In this document: piece after piece, positions 45,777 to 54,000 of the stretch
Position numbering within the stretch: the first letter of the stretch is position 1
Layout: each line of letters opens with the position of its first letter
Source of the DNA: Pseudochelatococcus lubricantis
GTDB lineage: Bacteria; Pseudomonadota; Alphaproteobacteria; Rhizobiales; Beijerinckiaceae
Length of the DNA stretch: 64,000 nucleotides
Assembly: GCF_042432495.1 (NCBI RefSeq)
Contig: NZ_JBHLXC010000001.1
Location: forward strand, 372,001 to 436,000
Direction of reading: 5' to 3'
The notes under the pieces: generated by a model
Seen by the model: the letters and a program-made list of their open reading frames with translations, nothing else
What the model was told of the DNA's origin: nothing
The model's database searches: none
Made by a program: the position numbers and the translations under genes

Positions 45777-47714
45777 TCAAAGTCCGCCGGAGGGGCCGGC
45801 GCCGATGGCCGCCCGCAGCGCCTGCTCGTTGAAGGTGGGCCGCAGTTCCGTCTGCCGCTTGCCGATGTATTCGGCCAGCAGGTCGTCGGCCAGGGCGGTG
45901 CGCAGCTGCTGCGCCACCGCTGCGGCCTGCGGGGAGCTGGCGGCGAGCGGCGGCGTTGCCGCTTCCGTCACCTGGAACACGACGCGCCCTTCCGGCAGGG
46001 CGGCGGAGCCGGCCTTGCCCTTGTGGGTGGCGAATATCTGCTGCACGGCGGCGGGCGGCAGGCCGCCCCCCTGGCTGTTGCGGGCGATGTCCGTCACCGT
46101 CCGGGCGGGTCCGGCGAAAGTACCGGCAGGGAAGGAGGCCACGATGTCGTCGAGGCTCTCGCCCTTGTCCAGCCGCGCCACGATGTCGCCTGCGGTGGCG
46201 GAAAGCTTGTCCGCGACGGCCTCGTCCCGCCAGCGCTTCAGCGCCTCGTCGCGCGCCTCCGCGAAGGTACGGTCGCGCTCGGGCGCGACATCCGTGACGT
46301 CGAACCACACGTAGCCCGCGCCCGTGCTCGTCTGGCGGCGCAGCGGCGCGTTGTCGGCCCCCACGTCGGAGGCGAAGGCGGCCTTCAGCAGGTCCGCGCC
46401 GCCCGGCAGGTCGGGGATGGTTTTGCCCGCGCGGTCGCGCCCGGCGCTGTCCACGGCGCTGATGGTCTGCAGCGGAAGCCCGTTCGCGGTCGCGATCTCG
46501 GCCAGCGGCGTGGCGGCGGCGCGCGCGTCCTCGATGCGGTCGTGCAGGGCGTTGACGGCCGCGCGCGCGTCATCGATGGCGATGGCGAGGCGCACCGCCT
46601 GCTCCACCTCGCCGAACGACTGCACGGAAGGCGGCGTGATCGACACCACACGCACGATCACGGTGCCGAATCGCCCCTGCACGGGCGCGCTGATTCCCGG
46701 CTCCGTCAGCGTGAAGGCGGCCTCGGCCACGGCGGGGTCGAACACGGCGTCGCGCGCCACGAGGCCAAGGTCGTAGTCCGCCTCCGCCACCTTGCGCTCG
46801 GCGGCGATGGCCGTGAAATCCGCCCCCTCGGCGAGTCGCTGCCGGGCGGCGGCGGCCTCGTCCGCGTTCTGGAAAACGAGCTGCTGCACGTGCCGCGTTT
46901 CCGGCGTGCCGTAGCGGCTTTCCTTGTCGGCCTCATAGCGGGCGACGGCGGCTTCGCGCGTCACCTTCTCCGGCTTCGCCAGCGTTTCGGGGTCGATGGA
47001 GAGCACAGCGATGGAGCGGAATTCCTGCAGGCGGAACATAGGCTTGCGCTCATTGAACCACGCCTCCAGCGTGGCGTTGTCCGCGTCGGCGACGACGCCC
47101 GCCGCCTGCGGCGCGAGCGTGATCTGCCGCGCCTCGCGCCGTTCCGCCACGAAGCGGTGGAAGGCTTCCTGCATGGGCGCCGTCGGCGCAATGTCGCCCG
47201 TGAGGCTTTCGGCGATCTGGCGGCGCGGCAGCACGGCGCGCTGCTCGTCGACGAATGCCTTTTCGGTGATGCCGGCGTTTTGCAGGGCGGCGTCGAAGGC
47301 GGCGCGGTTGAAGTTGCCCTGTGAATCGCGGAACTGCGGCTCGCGCATCACGATGTCGACGATGGTGGCGTCCGGCACGGCGAGCTTCAGGTCGTCGGCG
47401 CTGGTGTCGAGCACGGCCTGCCCCACGAGTTGCCCCAGCACCTGCTGTTCCAGGCCCAGCGCCCGCGCCTGTTCGGGCGAGATGGGCGTGCGGAGCTGCC
47501 GTTGCAGCGCCTGCAGCTGGGCCAGATAGGCGTCGCGCGCCGCCTGCGCGGAGATGGTGCGCTCCCCCACCGTGGCGACGGTGTTGCCGCTCGGCCTCGC
47601 GATCCAGTCCGCCACGCCCCAGATGCCGAAGGAGAGGATGAGCAGCCCGAACAGGACTGTCGTGATGGCCTTGCCGAACCAATGGCGGCCGGCGTTGCGG
47701 AAGATCTGGAGCAT
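45777..47714 (-). CDS. ppiD: Peptidylprolyl isomerase PpiD / SurA N-terminal domain protein
   Basis: A 645-residue inner-membrane-anchored periplasmic folding factor. An N-terminal membrane helix (residues about 17-38, TTVLFGLLILSFGIWGVADW) is followed by a SurA-like N-terminal chaperone domain (about 40-230) and a parvulin-type PPIase-like domain (about 240-380; ETRHVQQLVFQNADEAAAAR). A second helical domain follows. It probably assists outer-membrane protein biogenesis, which suits its divergent neighbour, the giant autotransporter. In Rhizobiales ppiD sits between tpiA and trpE; here tpiA is absent. Confidence 0.92.
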   Translation of the reverse strand: MLQIFRNAGRHWFGKAITTVLFGLLILSFGIWGVADWIARPSGNTVATVGERTISAQAARDAYLAQLQALQRQLRTPISPEQARALGLEQQVLGQLVGQAVLDTSADDLKLAVPDATIVDIVMREPQFRDSQGNFNRAAFDAALQNAGITEKAFVDEQRAVLPRRQIAESLTGDIAPTAPMQEAFHRFVAERREARQITLAPQAAGVVADADNATLEAWFNERKPMFRLQEFRSIAVLSIDPETLAKPEKVTREAAVARYEADKESRYGTPETRHVQQLVFQNADEAAAARQRLAEGADFTAIAAERKVAEADYDLGLVARDAVFDPAVAEAAFTLTEPGISAPVQGRFGTVIVRVVSITPPSVQSFGEVEQAVRLAIAIDDARAAVNALHDRIEDARAAATPLAEIATANGLPLQTISAVDSAGRDRAGKTIPDLPGGADLLKAAFASDVGADNAPLRRQTSTGAGYVWFDVTDVAPERDRTFAEARDEALKRWRDEAVADKLSATAGDIVARLDKGESLDDIVASFPAGTFAGPARTVTDIARNSQGGGLPPAAVQQIFATHKGKAGSAALPEGRVVFQVTEAATPPLAASSPQAAAVAQQLRTALADDLLAEYIGKRQTELRPTFNEQALRAAIGAGPSGGL

Positions 47715-48072
47715 GGGTCTGGCGATATCCGGAACGGGAATGGTGTTGAACGCGAACGGCGAACCGTGCGCTCCCTAGCGATAAAGCGGAAACGCCGGGG
47801 CCGCAATGCCCGTGCCGCCGCCGGGCGCCGATTGTGGCGCCCGCCCGCGCCTCCCGCGCCGCTCCACCCTGACGGATGCGCCGAAGCATCACCCTTCTTG
47901 CCGCATTATGTGTCCAATATGGCACATAATGACTCAAACGCGGTGCTGTTACGCCGAATGTATCTATACTTCATGAACGAAACTGGCCTATTTATGACAT
48001 ATCTGTCAGGTCGCGTGCGCGAACGGTGAGATGCGCGGGCGGGCCGGACGTCAGTGGAAGAGGCAACACGCA
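47715..48072. other. 358-base divergent intergenic region ppiD / autotransporter
   Basis: The half next to the autotransporter (47890-48010) is A/T-rich and carries the palindrome at 47904-47931 and a smaller dyad TGACA-N4-TGTCA at 47995-48008. The ppiD half is GC-rich. Both promoters must be here. An ATG at 48031, in frame with the autotransporter, lacks a properly spaced ribosome site. Confidence 0.55.
47904..47931. promoter_or_regulatory. 28-bp palindrome upstream of autotransporter
   Basis: Nine-bp perfect arms CATTATGTG (47904-47912) and CACATAATG (47923-47931) flank a ten-base, partly symmetric centre. The size, A/T content and position, 142 bases before the autotransporter start and 190 before ppiD, fit an operator for a dimeric regulator acting on either gene. 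Confidence 0.45.
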
Positions 48073-51000
48073 ATGGTTGAATACAGGCATTCATCAGGCG
48101 CCCGCGGGAACGTGTCCGATGGAATCGGAAACGTTCCCGCGGGCGGCCTTGGGCTGACGAAGGGCGAATCGCGCCCCTCGGCGGCCGGCCGTTTCGCAAG
48201 GCTCGCGCTGACTGCGGCCCTGCTGTCCTCCACCGCCCTCGTGGCAGCCAGCGGCGCCTGGGCGCAGGCGGGGGCATGGACGGGGGCATATGACGGTTCC
48301 TGGGTTACCCCCAACAACTGGCACGGCGGTGTCCTCCCTGGAAGTGCGCATGATGTGACCATCAGCGGCGGTATAGCCAGCCAACCAGGTTATAACCATA
48401 GCGCAACTACTACTATAAGATCGCTTTCATTGCTTGCTCAAAGTGCCGGTCAGAAGAATGCTGTGCTATATATTTATAAAGGCGGTATTAATGTCACCGC
48501 AGATATCCGGGTGACCAATAATGCTAGCACTGGTGGGGGGCGTATCATATTAAGCCCCGCGGGAGCGGAATCGCCATCCTTTTCCGGGCAGACGGTAGAC
48601 ATAACGGGGGCTGAAAGTTATGTTGAAATAAATGGCGGTTCAGGTGCCAGCGTGGGTGTAACTAGCCTGACTGCGTCAGGTTCTATTAAAATTTCTTCGA
48701 GTAATGCTGATGCTCCGTCAGCATATACTGCTGGGGGTGGGCTCAACGTTACAAGCGGGTCAGTCTCGGTAACCGGTTCGGCTGCATCTTTGGCTGTTGG
48801 CACTAGCAGCGCGGCAGCTCAGTTGAATCTCGGGTCGGGCAGCGTCACGGTGAACGGTGGCCGTGCAACTATCTATGGTAAAGCAAACATCGGTGGCAGC
48901 AACACTGCTCTCCTCGACGTCAAGTCCGCTGGTGCCTTGGTTGACGCGAAAGGTGGTATGTCCATCACGAATAATGGCGGCGTCTCCATCTCCGGTGGTG
49001 AGGTCGCGATCACCGGCGGGTTGAGTGTTGCTGGCGCCACCGGCACCGTTGCGGTTACGGCGGGCAAGATGTCGGTGGCGGGCGGTGCCACTATCAAGGA
49101 CCGCACATTCGTGGTCGGCGGTACCGGCGCCCTCGCGGTCACGTCGGGCAGCCTCTCCCTTACAGCGGGTGCCGGCCTCACCAATCAGGGCACTGCTGCC
49201 ACCACCGTCGCCGGCATGACGACGCTGGGCGTCGCGGGAGCTTCCGGCACGGCCGGCAACCTCACGGTCAGCGGCGGCGCCATCAACGCTGACGGCGGCC
49301 TGACTGTCGAGAAAGGCACCCTCACCGTCGCGGGCGGCAACCTCACCGTCGGCAAGACCGACGATATCAAGGACCTCGTCGTCAACGACGGCGGCGCCGT
49401 CGTCATCGACAGCCCTGACAACTCGCTTTCGGTCACCGGCAGCCTGAGCGTCTCCGGCGCCACGGGTGACTTCAGCATCAAGCAGGGCGCGCTGGACGTC
49501 GCCGGGGCGGCAGCAAACAATGGCCGGGCCATCACGGTTGATAATGGCGGCACGTTCAACATCGGGCAAACGCTCACCGTTGCGGGCAGCTCTGCCGCCA
49601 TCCTGCTTAATAGCGGCACCGTGGCGGTAACGGGCGCGACGACCGTCGGCGCTGAAAATGCAACAGCTGGGGATGCTCTTCTGCGCATCGTGGGCGGCAC
49701 CTTCAACGCCAACAGCGGCTTGTCCGTCAACAATTGGGCATCGGTCGATGTCGACGGTGCCAGCGCCCGTCTGGACGTCGCCGGCGCGCTGACCGTCACC
49801 GGTCCGGGCGGCGACTTCAAGGTCCAGCAGGGCGCGGTGAACGTCGGCGGCGGCGCGACGTTTGTCAGCCGGTCTCTCGAAGTCGGCGGCGGTGCGACAA
49901 ACGCCACGTTCGACGTCGCTGAAAGGCTGACCGTCGCTGGCACGGGCAGCGGCGTTTCCGTCTGGGACAACGGTACCGTGACGGTAACGGGCGCCACGAC
50001 CATAGGCGGGGAAAACGCAACGGCTGCGGATGCCCTGCTGCGCATCATTGGCGGCACGTTCAACGCCAACAGCGGCTTGTCCGTCAACAATCTTGCATCG
50101 GTCGATGTCGACGGCGCCAACGCCCGTCTGGACGTCGCCGGGGCGCTGACCGTCACCGGTCCGGGCGGTGACTTCAAGGTTCAGCAGGGTGCGGTGAACG
50201 TAGGCGGCAGCGCGGCGTTTGTCAGCCGGTCTCTCGAAGTCGGCGGCGGTGCGACAAACGCCACGTTCGACGTCGCTGAAAGGCTGACCGTCGCAGGCAC
50301 GGGCAGCGGCGTTTCCGTCTGGGACAACGGTACCGTGACGGTAACGGGCGCCACGACCATCGGCGGCGCCGACGTGGAAACTCTGTTGAGGGTCGCCAAC
50401 GCCACCTTCAACGCCAACGGCGGCCTGACAATCGACAACGGGGCAAGTGTCGGTTTCATCGACCCGAACGCGCGCCTTGCCGTCACCGGTCCGCTGGCCG
50501 TCAACGGCGCGAGCGGCAGCCTCAACTTTCAGCAGGGCGCGCTGGACGTCACCGGCACGGCGGCGATCGACGGCCGTAATGTCACGGTCGGCGGCACCGG
50601 CACGTTCAGCGTCAGCGAAACACTGGCCGTTGCGGGCGCGAACGCCGACCTTTCGCTGCTGGGCGGCGGCGGCGCGACCGTGGCGGGCGCTACGACCGTT
50701 GGCAACGCCGGCGCAACCGCTGCGGATGCCACCCTGTTTGTCGGCACTGCCGGCAAATTTGCCGCTGAAGGCGGCTTGGCCGTCAACAAGCATGCCACTC
50801 TCAGGGTTGGCACTGGCCCATCCCTCGCGGGCGCGGGCGCAGTCGTCGTCGGCAAGGCCGGCGCTCCGGCAGATCTGACGATTGCGTCCGACGCCGGTTT
50901 CCACCTTGTCGCAGCCAATATTGCCGACAAGGCTGTCGCCGTGACGGGCAATCTGGTCATCGGTGGCGCCGCGGCCGATGCCACGCCGATCACCTTGACG

Positions 51001-54000
51001 AGAGGCACGATCGACGTCACCGGCGGCGCCACGATTACGAACCGCAGCGTCACGCTTGGCGGCCCGACGGCTGACGACGGCGTCGTTCTGGCCGTGCGCA
51101 AGGCGGGTTCCGCGCCGGACGTGACCGATGGCACCCTGTTTATCGCCGGCGCCGGCCGCGTGAGGCTCGCCAACACCGCCAGCGCGCTGCACGTCGCCGA
51201 GGTCGCACTTGTCGATCAGGCCAGCACGCTCGTCTTCGGTGCAGCGGCTGACGGGGCATACACGATCACCGGCGCCGGCGGCGTCGAGATCGCCGCCCCG
51301 GTCACGTTCGAACTCACCGGCGAAAACACCTTCGCCGGCGGCGTCACCCTGACGCAGGGCTTACTCTCCGTCACGAACCTCACGGGCATTGGCGCCCAGG
51401 GCAGCCGCTCGCTTCGGTTCAACGGCGGTGGCGTCCATTTCGCGGACAGCTTCACCAGCGACGAGGGCATCGTTTTCACCCGTGCCGGCAACGCGGCGGT
51501 TTCCATCGACGCGGCCGGCGCTGGCAAAACCTTCACTGTCACAAATCTGCTCTCCGGTCAGGGCGATGTGATCCTTGATGCGAACGGGGGCACCATCGTT
51601 CTCTCCCGCGACAACACCTACGGCGGCGTGGGCAGCAAGACGGTAATCCGGGACGGCACGCTCCAGATTTCGAAGATCGGCAATCTCGGCACCGGCGCCT
51701 CGCCGGCCGACAGCAAGCGCACGGTCCTCGTCGGCAGTGGGTTGGAAGACACCGCCACGCTGGCGATCGAAGGCACCCAGCTTGTCAACGACGATCTTCT
51801 GGCCCTCACCTTTGCCGGAAGCGGCTCCGGCCTTTCCATCCTCGACGCCGCCAACACCTTCACCCTCAAGGACCAGATCGAAGCTATCGACTTCGTGAAA
51901 AAGGGCGAAGGCACGCTGGTGCTGACGAACAGCGCCAACCTCAACAAGAGCCTCACGGTTGCCGGCGGCACGGTCGCGGTTACGAAGGCAGGCCAGCTCG
52001 GTGACGGCGACGTGACGCTCGCCGGAGGTTTCCTGAAGATCGACTCCGGCGATATCAGCGTGCCCAGCGACGCGGGCGATATCGCGTCGTCCAACGACGC
52101 GCTCAATGCTGGCAAGCTCATCCGCTTCGCGGGCGCTGCTGCCGCTGACGCCACGCTCGCGAGCGGCTTCGACATCGCGGCTGCCAAGAGCTTCACGCTG
52201 GAGAACGACATCACGCAAAACGGCGGCGCCGGCACCGTGACGCTCGTCAAGAAGGGCGACGGCAAGCTGGTTCTGGCCGGCACCGGCACCGGCGCGCAGG
52301 TCGACAACATCCTGCAGGCCGGCACTCTCGCCGTGACGAAGGTCGAGCAGCTTGGCGCCACCGCCACGGTCACCTTCGCCGGCGGTGCGCTCGGCATCGG
52401 CAACGGCCTCACGGCCGCCGCTCTTGCTGACGACACGGGCTTCAATCTCGTCTGGGGTGGCGCCAACGCCGCGCTGGATGCCGGCTTCGACATCGCGGCG
52501 GAATCGACCTTCACCATCGGCAGCAACGCGCTCGGCCAGTACGACACCGTCACCGGCGCACTGGTCAAGAAGGGCGAAGGCACGCTCGTCCTCGCCAACG
52601 CCGGCATCGCTTACGGCGGCGGCACGGTCATCGAGGCCGGCACGCTCAGGTCGGAAGGCGATTTCAACTTCCGGGAGGGCAAATACACCGTCAACGGCGG
52701 CAAGCTGGAGGCCGACCGCGCGGATCTCACCGTCACCGCGCTCGCCGGCACCGCCCGGGTCGTCGAAAAGCTGGACGCCGTCAACGGCAACAGCTCCTTC
52801 GATCCGAAGCAGTACGAACTGGACGCCGGCACCGTCCAGATAGCGTCCGGCGCCGCCGATGACGTCGCCAGCCAGCGCACGGCGAAGCTCACAGTCAAGG
52901 AAACCGGCAAAGACGGCTTCTGGGGCAGGATCCTCGGCTTCTTCACCGCAGGCGCAGACAGTGAGGCAAATCCGGAGGCTCTCGCCGGCAATCTCGTCGT
53001 CGCCGCGGCGGACAAGGAAGTGCGCCTCGTCGGCAACGCGAGCAAGGTCGGCACCGTCGACGTCACGTCCGGCACGCTGCGTGTCGACGCCGCGGATGTC
53101 CAGGTCGCGACGGACGACACGCGGACCTTCCGGGGCTCCCTCACAGCCAACAGCGTCACTGTCAACGGCACTGCGGCTCAGAGAGCCCGCCTCGCCGGTT
53201 CCGGCGACATCATCGCGCCGGCTGTCAACATCGGCCAGTTCGGCACCCTGCTCGGCGACAGGGCCGGCACGCTCAGCGTCAAGGGCGACGTCACCCTCGC
53301 CAAGGGCGCGACCCTCGAACTCGGCGCCTTCCAGTCCCACGTTGTCGCCGCTGCGCAGCCCTACTTCAACATCGAGGGCAAGCTCACTGGCGCCACAAAG
53401 GCTGGCGAGTACACGCAGGTCGTCCTGCTCTCGGGCGAACGCGAGGCGGGCCTCTACCGCGTCGCCACCACCACCGGCGGCGTGATCGGCAACTTCAGCA
53501 CCGGCATCGACAGCCAGGATATCCAGAAGTCGAACCTCGGCAAAACCCTCGACCTCGTCTCCGTCAAGGACGTCGACGCCGTCCGCGTCTGGAACGGCAC
53601 CGTCGACGAAACCACCGGAGTCGGCACTTGGACGGCCGGCGGCACTGACTGGCAGGACACCACCGGCCAGAAGCGCGGCGACCTGCATCAATTCACCAAT
53701 CACGTCGTCGTCGGCGTCATCGGTGCGGACGGTACCGCCGTGGCCGCGGGGGGGACAATAAACGTGGTGGACATCCCCGGGTCCGAAATCACGGACGCCA
53801 AGGCAAACTGGCTGACGAACGGCCTCCAGTTCGGTCAGGAAGGCGTGTCCACGGGGACGGAAGAATGGACGCTGACCGGCGCAAACCTCGCGCTGAACGG
53901 CAACAAGGACAAGCAGACCACAATCAACATCGCGGCCGGAAAGGCCACGATCGAGAATATCCTCACCGGCGAAGCCAGTCTGCGCAAGACCGGTACGGGA

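Noticed and set aside
48760..51192. Long open frame (810 codons) antisense to the autotransporter, and another at 51361-53703
   Set aside because: They mirror the repetitive, GC-periodic codon pattern of the sense gene, which suppresses stop codons on the other strand. Their products are low-complexity, resemble no family and lack ribosome sites.
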